The position numbers were made by a program, and so were the translations under genes. Source: Campylobacterales bacterium (GTDB taxonomy: Bacteria; Campylobacterota; Campylobacteria; Campylobacterales; Sulfurimonadaceae). From it: a stretch of DNA of 37,993 nucleotides. How positions within the stretch are numbered: the first letter of the stretch is position 1; each line of letters begins with the position of its first letter. The DNA is taken from contig JAJRVE010000120.1 of NCBI GenBank assembly GCA_024277445.1, positions 1-37,993 of the forward strand. Reading direction: 5' to 3'. Below are positions 29,595 through 37,706 of this stretch, piece after piece. The notes below the pieces were generated by a model. The model was not told the origin of the DNA. It saw only the letters and a program-made list of their open reading frames with translations, and did not search any database.

Positions 29595-30685
29595 TGGCAT
29601 TCGCACCACTAAAAATTGGAAAATACACTATAGATAAACCCATCGTTCAAGGCGGTATGGGTGTTGGTATTAGCTGGGATCAGCTTGCTGGTTCTGTCTC
29701 TAAAGAGGGCGGTCTTGGTATCGTCTCTTGTGTTGGAACAGGTTACTACCAAGATAAAGCATTTTCTAAAAAGCTAGTTTCTGAGCGTCCTTTAGATGCG
29801 GCTAACTTTTATTCAAAAGAAGGTCTAAAAGCGATCTACGACAATGCACGTAAACTCTGTGGCGACAAACCACTCGGCGTAAACATCCTTTACGCGATCA
29901 ACGACTATGGTCGTGTTGTACGTGACGCCTGTGAGATCGGCTTCGACATCATCATCACGGGTGCTGGACTTCCAACGAACATGCCAGAGTTTACAGAGGG
30001 TTATCCGGACGTTGCCCTTGTGCCAATCGTCTCTTCGCCTAAAGCACTTAAGATCATCGCTAAGCGTTGGCAAAAGCGTTATGACCGTCTTCCTGATGCA
30101 GTCATCTTAGAAGGGCCTAAAAGTGGTGGTCACCAAGGCTTTACTTATGAGCAGTGTGCCATGGAAGAGAACCAACTTGAAAACCTTGTTGAACCCGTTG
30201 TAGCAGAAGCTGAAAAATGGGGTGGTATGCCGGTCATCGCTGCTGGTGGTGTTTGGGATAAAACAGACATTGATCAGATGATGGCACTTGGTGCTTCTGG
30301 CGTTCAGATGGGAACACGTTTTATCGGTACACATGAGTGTGATGCACATGCTAACTTTAAAGAGGTTCTTCTTGGGGCTAAAGAAGAGGACATCATCCTA
30401 ATGGGATCACCTGTTGGTTATCCTGCTCGTGGTGTTCGTACGAACCTGACAGGTCTTGTAGAGACACGTACCGGTCCAGACATTAAGTGTATCTCTAACT
30501 GTGTGGCACCATGCAACCGTGGTGTTGAAGCAAAAGAGGTTGGTTTCTGTATTGCTGATCGTTTGAGCGATGCCTATGAAGGTAATAAAGAGTTTGGTCT
30601 CTTCTTCTCAGGAACCAATGGCTATCGTCTCAATGAACTGATCTCAGTAAAATCGTTAATGGAAAAATTGACAGAAGGCGAATAG
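29594..30685 (+). CDS. Nitronate monooxygenase / 2-nitropropane dioxygenase-like FMN enzyme
   Basis: PIVQGGMGVGISWDQLAG, GPKSGGHQGF, VIAAGGVWDKTDIDQMMALGASGVQMGTRFIGTHE. Confidence 0.88.
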   Translation: MAFAPLKIGKYTIDKPIVQGGMGVGISWDQLAGSVSKEGGLGIVSCVGTGYYQDKAFSKKLVSERPLDAANFYSKEGLKAIYDNARKLCGDKPLGVNILYAINDYGRVVRDACEIGFDIIITGAGLPTNMPEFTEGYPDVALVPIVSSPKALKIIAKRWQKRYDRLPDAVILEGPKSGGHQGFTYEQCAMEENQLENLVEPVVAEAEKWGGMPVIAAGGVWDKTDIDQMMALGASGVQMGTRFIGTHECDAHANFKEVLLGAKEEDIILMGSPVGYPARGVRTNLTGLVETRTGPDIKCISNCVAPCNRGVEAKEVGFCIADRLSDAYEGNKEFGLFFSGTNGYRLNELISVKSLMEKLTEGE

Positions 30686-30691
30686 AGCCTG

Positions 30692-32116
30692 ATGCTACGC
30701 CTTGTTATCGCGCTCTTTCTGGCAACAACACTGCTTGTTGCCTCCTCCGCAACAGCTGATCTTGATCGTGCTAAAAAAAACCTCTACTCCTCATCTAAAG
30801 AGAACCAATTTAGCGCCTACGATACCTATAAACGTTACTACATCAAAGCTTTGATTAAGGGTGATACTAAGCAACAAGAGCGTTGTCTTAATGGTATCTG
30901 CATTGCAGGTAAAAAGCTTCGTATTGATGTGCGTGAGTATCAACAAAAACTAAAAAGACTTGAAAAAAGTTCTAATAAAAAAGCTGTTAGCAAAAAACAT
31001 ATCGCTTCACATACAAAGACCGAGAAGATAAAGCCTGCTAAAAAGCGTAAAAGTAAAAAAGTAAAGATACGCTCACAGCATGCGCTTACTGGTTTTAAGT
31101 GGGAAGGTCGCTCTTTGGTGTTAAACTTTGACTTTAACCTCAAGTCAAAAGATGTTAACTACTTTTCACTAAGACCTGAGGGTAAAAAAGGGTACCGCTA
31201 TATATTTGATGTGAATGCGATTGTGCATAAAAAGCCGATCATTAAACATAAAGAGATCAAACGTATCGCCATCTCCCAGCACAAGCCAACGAGTATTCGT
31301 ATTGTTATCGAGAGTAGTAAAAGACTTAAGCCGCGTTTTAAACGTGATGGCAAGCAGTTAGTCATAGACCTGGGTGTCTCAAAAGTGTATGCGCCTAAAG
31401 CTAAAAAACGAACACGCAAAGTGTCACATAACAAGCTGATCGTAATTGACCCAGGCCATGGTGGGCGCGATGGTGGAGCTGTCGGGTACAAACGCCACCT
31501 TGAAAAAGACATCGTCTTGCAGATATCAAAGCGGTTAGCTAAGATCTTAAAAAGTGAAGGCTATCGTGTCCAGATGACGCGTGACCGTGATAAGACGGTC
31601 TCTTTAAAGTATAGGGCGAAGTACGCACGTAAAAATAAGCCTGACCTTTTTATCTCTATCCATGGGAACTCTGTTCCTAAGAAAAATGCACATAAGGCCA
31701 AGGGCATCGAGATCTATTACCTTGATCCTAAACGAGGTTCACAACGTTCAAGCCGTTTAGAGCGTAAAGAGAATGCGGCAGACTATAGTGCGATGACACG
31801 GAGTATGACTGAGCTGTTTGTTTCTACGCAGAGTCGTACCAAGATCCTTGAGTCTACTTTTTTAGCCATAGATATGGGACAAAATGTTGCTGATCGCCTG
31901 CGTGGTAAAAACTACAAGGTGAAAGATGTTCGTGTAAAGGGTGGAAACTTCTGGGTATTAGTGGGTGCAACATCAGCAGCAGTCCTAGTAGAAGTAGGCT
32001 TTGTCTCAAACCCTCAAGAGGTACAACTCTTGATCAAGTCGCGCTATCAACAAGCGTTCGCACAAGGTTTAGCTGATGGGGTTGATCAATACTTTAATAA
32101 CAAAGCACGTCGATAA
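30692..32116 (+). CDS. N-acetylmuramoyl-L-alanine amidase (Amidase_3 with AMIN domain)
   Basis: Signal peptide, AMIN-like region, IDPGHGGRDGGAVG, FISIHGNS, LVEVGFVSNPQE. Confidence 0.92.
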   Translation: MLRLVIALFLATTLLVASSATADLDRAKKNLYSSSKENQFSAYDTYKRYYIKALIKGDTKQQERCLNGICIAGKKLRIDVREYQQKLKRLEKSSNKKAVSKKHIASHTKTEKIKPAKKRKSKKVKIRSQHALTGFKWEGRSLVLNFDFNLKSKDVNYFSLRPEGKKGYRYIFDVNAIVHKKPIIKHKEIKRIAISQHKPTSIRIVIESSKRLKPRFKRDGKQLVIDLGVSKVYAPKAKKRTRKVSHNKLIVIDPGHGGRDGGAVGYKRHLEKDIVLQISKRLAKILKSEGYRVQMTRDRDKTVSLKYRAKYARKNKPDLFISIHGNSVPKKNAHKAKGIEIYYLDPKRGSQRSSRLERKENAADYSAMTRSMTELFVSTQSRTKILESTFLAIDMGQNVADRLRGKNYKVKDVRVKGGNFWVLVGATSAAVLVEVGFVSNPQEVQLLIKSRYQQAFAQGLADGVDQYFNNKARR

Positions 32117-32135
32117 AATAGTTTAGAAGTGCTCT

Positions 32136-32774
32136 TTATTCAAAAAGAACACGAAGTCCTTCGAGGTTCGTTAAGGTGTAGCCGTTAGCCCCTTTTTCCA
32201 AGAGACCAAGGATAGAGAACTTTTTAAGTGTTCTTGAGAGTGTCTCTGGTGTCATATGTAAATCTTCAGCAATCTGGTAATTTTTCAACTCATCAAGTAT
32301 ATGTTCATTTTCAAACAGATATTTTGCAAGACGTGCAGTCGTATCTAAAACGATGTTCAGATCAATAACTTCTTCTAGGTTTTTAACCTTTTTAGAGAGT
32401 GACTTGATAATAGACGAAGAGACACCTGGCTTGTCCATAAACTGCTCTTTAAACTTCTTAAAGTCAATGATAATGACGGTACCATCTGTCTCAAAGGAGG
32501 CAGAAGCAGGAAAAGGTATCTCCTCAAAGGTGGCCATCTCAGCTACAAGGGTTGGCGCACGAAAACGGCGCATGATGACCTCATTGTTCTTGAGGTCTGT
32601 TTTGTAGATCTTAACTACCCCCTCGAGTAGCATGATAAGTGAAGAAGCATCCTCTTTTTCGTAAAAGAGAATACTCCCTTTCGTGTAAGAGACTTTTTTT
32701 GAGATACTCTCTAACTGCTTCATATCGTCCTCATTGAGGTTATCAAAAAAATAACAGTTGTTTAGTTGTGTCAT
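32136..32774 (-). CDS. Crp/Fnr family transcriptional regulator
   Basis: cNMP-binding fold then HTH (YQIAEDLHMTPETLSRTLKKF). Start likely ATG 32774 (MTQLNNCYFF). Confidence 0.88.
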   Translation of the reverse strand: MTQLNNCYFFDNLNEDDMKQLESISKKVSYTKGSILFYEKEDASSLIMLLEGVVKIYKTDLKNNEVIMRRFRAPTLVAEMATFEEIPFPASASFETDGTVIIIDFKKFKEQFMDKPGVSSSIIKSLSKKVKNLEEVIDLNIVLDTTARLAKYLFENEHILDELKNYQIAEDLHMTPETLSRTLKKFSILGLLEKGANGYTLTNLEGLRVLFE

Positions 32775-32837
32775 TATGGCGCTCTTTTGTTCAAGATAAC
32801 AGAGATTATAACATGATGCTAAGCGATTATCCTTCAA

Positions 32838-32853
32838 ATTGACGTAAGTCAAT
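32838..32853. promoter_or_regulatory. FNR/DNR-like palindrome ATTGAC-GTAA-GTCAAT
   Basis: Perfect inverted repeat with FNR-family spacing, in the divergent Crp/Fnr - 114-aa ORF intergenic region. Confidence 0.6.
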
Positions 32854-32911
32854 AGACTATTTTCTCTAACTTTGTAAACTCTGATTATAAACCTAATAAA
32901 TATCATTATTT

Positions 32912-32928
32912 ATCACTATATTAGTGAT
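32912..32928. promoter_or_regulatory. Inverted repeat ATCACTA-tat-TAGTGAT
   Basis: Perfect 7-bp arms in the same divergent promoter region. Confidence 0.45.
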
Positions 32929-32967
32929 TGTAAATGCTTTAAACCAAAGGTTTAAGAAGGATTTTTT

Positions 32968-33312
32968 ATGGAACTATTGCCTCAAGATGCAAAACAGATT
33001 ACAGTTGACGGAAGTACGGTAGATTTTTATACGTATATGAAAGAGAACAACACCTACTATCAGTTTGATACTTCTATGACAGGACCACCAGAACCAATGG
33101 TCAATGCGATGGCAGGTCTTAACCTGATAGACAGTGCTGACAAAAAGTTAGTGATGATCAACCACAAATCACCGGGTGGACTAATCGCCAAAATAGGTGA
33201 AAATTATGATATCGCTGAAGAGGCTGTTGATGGTGGTAAGGTCAAACTTACTTTTTCTTACAAATCAGGAGCAAGTGAGTCAGCAGACCTGAGTGATAAG
33301 AGTTGTCACTAA
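32968..33312 (+). CDS. 114-aa protein of unknown function
   Basis: Good RBS (AGAAGGA) and compact ORF leading the 33333 gene; ends in Cys-His. Confidence 0.6.
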   Translation: MELLPQDAKQITVDGSTVDFYTYMKENNTYYQFDTSMTGPPEPMVNAMAGLNLIDSADKKLVMINHKSPGGLIAKIGENYDIAEEAVDGGKVKLTFSYKSGASESADLSDKSCH

Positions 33313-33332
33313 CACTTTTTTAAGGTTGTAAA

Positions 33333-34577
33333 ATGAGCGGTATAACACGTGACTTTGCACCTCCCTTCAAATTAATAGCACCTTACTTTTTAGTAGGGAC
33401 ACTCTTTTACCTCTTTAGTATTGTCGGACTTTTTTTCTTTGATGCTAAGGTGAGTTATGTTGCGATGAGCACGATCGCATGGGTGCATCTCTACTTACTT
33501 GGTTTTGTGATGATGATCATCTTTGGTGCTATGGCGCAACTAGTGCCGGTTGTTATCGAAGTAGGGCACGCTATGGTCGACTTCTTTTACATTATATGGC
33601 CGATGCTGATGGTGGGAACAGTGATGATGGTTGTGGGCTTTACCTACTCCACAACACTGCTTCCCTTTGGCGGTATCGTGGTCTTAGTGAGTATGATCAT
33701 CTTTGCAGCGGACCTTTTTTTAACCCTGCGTAAAGGTGAACACAAATCAATTGTCGTCTCCGTCATGGGAACAAGTAATACCTTTCTATTGCTCGGGATC
33801 ATTAGTGGTTTTGTGATGTCACTTGCCTTCGCTGGTTTTATAGCAGTTGATCCTGCTGAGTGGTTGAAGGCGCATGTTTTTGCGGTGTTTGGTGGCTATG
33901 TTATCTTAACAATCATGGGTCTCTCTATGGTACTTTTACCGATGTTTGGGCTTTCACACGGTTTTGATGATAAGCCTATGCTGTGGGCCTATCGTTTAAT
34001 GATACTCTCTGTCTCTTCAGTGATGATAGGTTCTCTTCTACATATAACGCTCTTAGAATGGTTTGGTACGGGTGCTATCTTAGTTGCATTGATGGTCTAT
34101 TTTTATCAGATCTACTTGATCGCTAAGACGCGGGCACGTAAAGAGAATGATATCTGGGTAAAGTCATTGGTCTATGCCTTTGTGACTCTCATGCTTTCTA
34201 TCGCCTTTACGGTGGTCTATCTCTTTGGTGGATCGGAAGCGTGGTTAGTGAGTGCGGGGTGGTTCTTGATGGTTGGGTTTGCAGGTTTTCTCATCACAGC
34301 GCATCTTTACAAAATTATTCCATTTTTGGTCTGGTTTGAGCGTTATGCACCTTTGGTTGGAAAACAGAAGGTACCGATGTTACATGAGATGGTGCCAAAA
34401 CGTCAGGCCGATGCACAGATGAACTTTAGTGTTGTGGGTGTGACTCTTGTTGGTTTTGGTCTGCTGTTTGGTGTTGATGCGCTGTACTTTAGTGGTGCCT
34501 CAGCATTGATGGTTGGAGCGAGTTATCTCGTTTATAGCGTCTATACGATGATGCAATATGGAAAGGAAGTCTTATGA
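33333..34577 (+). CDS. Polytopic haem-copper-oxidase-like / NnrS-like membrane protein
   Basis: About 12 TM; histidines within helices (WVHLYLLGFVMMIIFGAMAQLVPV, LKAHVFAVFGGYVILTIMGLSMVLLPMFGLSHG, TAHLYKIIPFLVWFERY). Confidence 0.65.
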   Translation: MSGITRDFAPPFKLIAPYFLVGTLFYLFSIVGLFFFDAKVSYVAMSTIAWVHLYLLGFVMMIIFGAMAQLVPVVIEVGHAMVDFFYIIWPMLMVGTVMMVVGFTYSTTLLPFGGIVVLVSMIIFAADLFLTLRKGEHKSIVVSVMGTSNTFLLLGIISGFVMSLAFAGFIAVDPAEWLKAHVFAVFGGYVILTIMGLSMVLLPMFGLSHGFDDKPMLWAYRLMILSVSSVMIGSLLHITLLEWFGTGAILVALMVYFYQIYLIAKTRARKENDIWVKSLVYAFVTLMLSIAFTVVYLFGGSEAWLVSAGWFLMVGFAGFLITAHLYKIIPFLVWFERYAPLVGKQKVPMLHEMVPKRQADAQMNFSVVGVTLVGFGLLFGVDALYFSGASALMVGASYLVYSVYTMMQYGKEVL

Positions 34578-34897
34578 GTGTAGTTACAGAAGAAGAGGTC
34601 TATAAAGCGATCTCTACCGTTATTGATCCTGAAGTGGGTTTTAACCTTGTTGAGATGGGCCTCATCTATGATGTCACGGTGTTGAAAAATGGGCATGTGT
34701 CGGTTAAGATGACACTCTCTACCAGAGGATGCCCTCTGCATCAGATGATGATACAGTGGGTAGAAGAGGCGGTTCTTCGTGAAACTGAGAGTGAGTTCTG
34801 CGCTGTTGAGATCGTCTGGGAACCAGCATGGAATGTGACGATGGCAGATGAGAGTGTTAAAGAGGCCTTGGCTAAAACAGGGATTGGGGCTAGTTAG
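34574..34897 (+). CDS. MIP18/DUF59 family metal-sulfur cluster assembly factor
   Basis: VYKAISTVIDPEVGFNLVEMGLIYDV...VKMTLSTRGCPLH. Confidence 0.9.
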   Translation: MSVVTEEEVYKAISTVIDPEVGFNLVEMGLIYDVTVLKNGHVSVKMTLSTRGCPLHQMMIQWVEEAVLRETESEFCAVEIVWEPAWNVTMADESVKEALAKTGIGAS

Positions 34898-34920
34898 TAG
34901 TATTTTTTGTTATCATGCTT

Positions 34921-34999
34921 CCTCGTTCCCATGCTTAGCGTGGGAATGAAAACGTTTTGTAGTTTTGTATGCATTCCCACGTACAACGTGGGAACGAGG
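34921..34999. repeat. REPIN-like double palindrome
   Basis: CCTCGTTCCCATGCTTAGCGTGGGAATG...GCATTCCCACGTACAACGTGGGAACGAGG; two 9-bp hairpins (34926-34946, 34974-34994) as an inverted pair. Confidence 0.8.
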
Positions 35000-35022
35000 T
35001 GACGAGAGGGTGTGACTTAGGT

Positions 35023-35688
35023 TTACGCTTCTTCTTTATAGTCTAACTTACCTGCCACAGCCTCTTTTGCATGAATAAGGTTCTCTATCTGTGCCTTGAC
35101 CTTGTCGTAGCGAAACTGCTCTTTAAAGCCTTGTATACGACCACCAGCTGCATTTGGATGTCCACCACCGCCTGCCCACTCTTTAGATATCATTGCTACA
35201 TTGACCTTGTTGTTAGCACGTAAGCTCATGGTTCCACGTGTAGAGACGTCTACGATGAAGTCATACTCAGGGTAGGTGACTAAGAAACCGTTTCCAACAA
35301 TAGAGGTATTGCCCACGTTGTACGATAAAAAGCCTTTGTAGCCTTTATAGTAGATGGTCATGGTCTTCATCTTGGTACCTAGAAGTTTAACGATAAACTT
35401 AGTAGCGAGGTTGTCTAGAGTGTCATCTTGATCTTCACGGAAAAAGTTCTTTTTGAGTGTATGGATCTTCTCATCTAAAACGATGTTAGCACGTTCTTGA
35501 TGGACCATCTGTGCGGCTTCTTTTAATAAAGATACTTTATATTTTCTATCTTCATCTCCAAAGACAACACGGTTGAGCTCACGTGTCTCTGTCACAAGGC
35601 GCATACAGACTTTACCGTATTCAAAGTTTTCAACTTCATCTTGGTGCCAAAGGTCGACAGCATTAACAACATCAACATACTTAGCCAT
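35023..35688 (-). CDS. DHH-family phosphoesterase, C-terminal part (DHHA1 domain)
   Basis: GGGGHPNAAGGRI motif; in frame with the ORF just upstream, separated only by TAA CCA GAG TGG. Confidence 0.8.
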   Translation of the reverse strand: MAKYVDVVNAVDLWHQDEVENFEYGKVCMRLVTETRELNRVVFGDEDRKYKVSLLKEAAQMVHQERANIVLDEKIHTLKKNFFREDQDDTLDNLATKFIVKLLGTKMKTMTIYYKGYKGFLSYNVGNTSIVGNGFLVTYPEYDFIVDVSTRGTMSLRANNKVNVAMISKEWAGGGGHPNAAGGRIQGFKEQFRYDKVKAQIENLIHAKEAVAGKLDYKEEA

Positions 35689-35697
35689 CCACTCTGG

Positions 35698-36099
35698 TTA
35701 ATCTAGTTCAAAATGCTCTTTAGCGTACTCATAGACTAGCTTGGTCGCACACTTCGTGGTGTCAAGAAAGTACCAGTCATATTTGTCAGCAGACTCTTGT
35801 CCACTTCCATGGTGATCACGTAGCGTGATACTGATCTGTTTGCCCTTTTCGTTTAGACGATCCACCTCACGGTTTAACCATTTTGCTTCATCAGCGGTTA
35901 AGTTAAGATCTGTGATAAAGATGAGAGCAGGTTCATTGTTACTCTTTAGTGCTTCTAAGATCTCATTAAGACGTTCGACAACCTCTGCACCATAGTTAGC
36001 GTTATATGAGAAGATGGTGTAGGGTGTATACTCCATGATAAGTTGACAAGAGTAGCCATCAAGATCAATATGTGAGAGGTGATAAATAGTAGGTTTCAA
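35698..36099 (-). CDS. DHH-family phosphoesterase, N-terminal part
   Basis: SHIDLDGYSCQL, FITDLNL, LRDHHGS motifs; ends with TAA at 35700-35698 in the same frame as 35688-35023. Confidence 0.8.
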   Translation of the reverse strand: MKPTIYHLSHIDLDGYSCQLIMEYTPYTIFSYNANYGAEVVERLNEILEALKSNNEPALIFITDLNLTADEAKWLNREVDRLNEKGKQISITLRDHHGSGQESADKYDWYFLDTTKCATKLVYEYAKEHFELD

Positions 36100-36133
36100 G
36101 TGAGTCCTTTAAAAAAGTGCGAATGAAGAAGGG

Positions 36134-36538
36134 TTACTTCTCCATAATATCGGCGAGTGTGAGTTGTTCTAAGAAGTGGTCGATTTTGCCTTGTAGGCGG
36201 TTAAGAAATGGCCAGATGGTACAAGCTGAAGCTTTTTCAGAAGGACAGGTGCTCTCACTAGAGGCACAGTCAAAGACAGCAGGTGACTTCCCCTCAGCCG
36301 CACACATAATAGCGTGAACAGAGATGTCTTTACTCTCCATAGCTAGGGCAAATCCGCCATGTGCCCCTTTGTAAGAGTTTAAGATCCCTTTACGTGCCAT
36401 AGACTGTAATATCTTGGCTAAAAAGCTTTTAGAGATGTCGAGGTCACGTGAGAGTGTCTCTGCATCCATAGGCTTTTCAGCCTTAGCAAGAACAATAAGT
36501 GATAGTAGGGCGTATTCGCTGGCGCGTGTCATTAACAT
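36134..36538 (-). CDS. Rrf2 family transcriptional regulator
   Basis: RASEYALLSLIVLAK, wHTH, KGAHGGFAL; three Cys (CASSESTCPSEKASAC) in the usual Fe-S position. Confidence 0.9.
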   Translation of the reverse strand: MLMTRASEYALLSLIVLAKAEKPMDAETLSRDLDISKSFLAKILQSMARKGILNSYKGAHGGFALAMESKDISVHAIMCAAEGKSPAVFDCASSESTCPSEKASACTIWPFLNRLQGKIDHFLEQLTLADIMEK

Positions 36539-36560
36539 AGTTGCTCATTAAATTAAAATA

Positions 36561-36829
36561 TTACGCCATCAACTAAATATCCAAAACTCAAGAGAGTGAG
36601 AAGAGGTAAAATTCGAGTGGAGAGATATGAGGCCTAGCCGTAGCTAAGCCGACTTATCTATCTGCTTGAAGATTGCCTCTTCTCGCTCTCCCCGTAGGGT
36701 GAGGGTACTTTTGCACATACTCTGCGTTAGACAACCTTCACCGTAGCTATGGCTACGCTGAAGAACATCTGCCTTGATTATATACAAAATTACCCTCATT
36801 GAGATTTGGGTATTTAGTTGGTGGCGTAA
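36561..36829. mobile_element. MITE-like element, copy 1
   Basis: Terminal inverted repeats TTACGCCAYCAACTAAATA...TATTTAGTTGGTGGCGTAA flanked by TA on both sides; ~93% identical by eye to the reverse complement of copy 2. Confidence 0.8.
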
Positions 36830-36904
36830 TAAGTGAATTATATCACAGTGAGCTTGTGTCTGAGACAAAGTTTGTCTGATTAAGAAATGAAGTAGGTTAT
36901 GGGG

Positions 36905-36933
36905 TTGTTAAACAAGAAAGTTTTGGTTATAAT
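36905..36933 (+). promoter_or_regulatory. Sigma70-like promoter of rpsO (TTGTTA-17-TATAAT)
   Basis: -35-like TTGTTA 36905-36910, 17-bp spacer, -10 TATAAT 36928-36933. Confidence 0.55.
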
Positions 36934-36997
36934 TCGCGTTCAACATTTGAGAGCATCTGCTAACTTATGAAATTTATATACCCTTATGGAGGCTATT

Positions 36998-37273
36998 ATG
37001 GCTTTAACTGTGGCGAAAAAACAAGAAATTGTAAGTCAATTTGGAACTAACGACACTGATACTGGTTCAACACCAGTTCAAATCGCACTTATTAGTGCAC
37101 GTATTGTGGAGCTTACTGAGCACCTTAAATCATTCAAAAAAGATCACGCATCACGTCTTGGTCTTCTTAAGCTTGTTGGTCAGCGTCGTCGTTTGATGCG
37201 TTACCTTAAGCGTACAGACAGAGAGTCTTACATGAAGACGATTGAAGCACTTTCAATTCGCGACAACATCTAA
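36998..37273 (+). CDS. rpsO: 30S ribosomal protein S15
   Basis: DTGSTPVQIALISARIVELTEHLKSFKKDHASRLGLLKLVGQRRRLMRYLK; GGAGG before ATG 36998. Confidence 0.95.
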   Translation: MALTVAKKQEIVSQFGTNDTDTGSTPVQIALISARIVELTEHLKSFKKDHASRLGLLKLVGQRRRLMRYLKRTDRESYMKTIEALSIRDNI

Positions 37274-37282
37274 TTCTTCTTT

Positions 37283-37300
37283 ACAACGCTTCGGCGTTGT
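37283..37300 (+). terminator. Stem-loop after rpsO (ACAACGC-TTCG-GCGTTGT)
   Basis: 7-bp stem with UUCG tetraloop, 10 bp past the stop; weak U-tract. Confidence 0.55.
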
Positions 37301-37410
37301 ACCTCTTAACCCCTCACTTTCTTTCCACTTTTATACATTATAAATAGTTATTTAACTAAGCATTACATATCACTTCACAAATCCTTATAAATATGTTATA
37401 AATAGCCTTA

Positions 37411-37680
37411 TTACGCCACCAACTAAATACACAAATCTCAATGAGGGTAATTTTGTGCATAATCAAGGCAGATGTTCTTTAGCGTAGCCGTAGCTACGGT
37501 GAAGGTTATCTAACGCAGAGTATGTGCAAAAGTACCTTCACCCTTCGGGGAGAGCGATAAGAGGCAACCTTCAAGTAGATAGATAAGTCGGCTTAGCAAC
37601 GGCTAGGCCTCATATCTCTCCACTGGAATCTTACCTCTTCTCACTCTCTTGAGTTTTTGTGTATTTAGTTGGTGGCGTAA
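37411..37680. mobile_element. MITE-like element, copy 2 (inverted relative to copy 1)
   Basis: TTACGCCACCAACTAAATACACAAA...TTTGTGTATTTAGTTGGTGGCGTAA, ~25-bp perfect TIRs, TA on both sides. Confidence 0.82.
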
Positions 37681-37706
37681 TAATACGATATAAATATAAT
37701 TTTTGG

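Noticed and set aside
31198-31512. 104-aa ORF antisense to the amidase
   Set aside because: Shadow ORF opposite a conserved catalytic region.
36644-36868. 74-aa ORF on the minus strand
   Set aside because: Almost entirely inside MITE copy 1, with no family resemblance.
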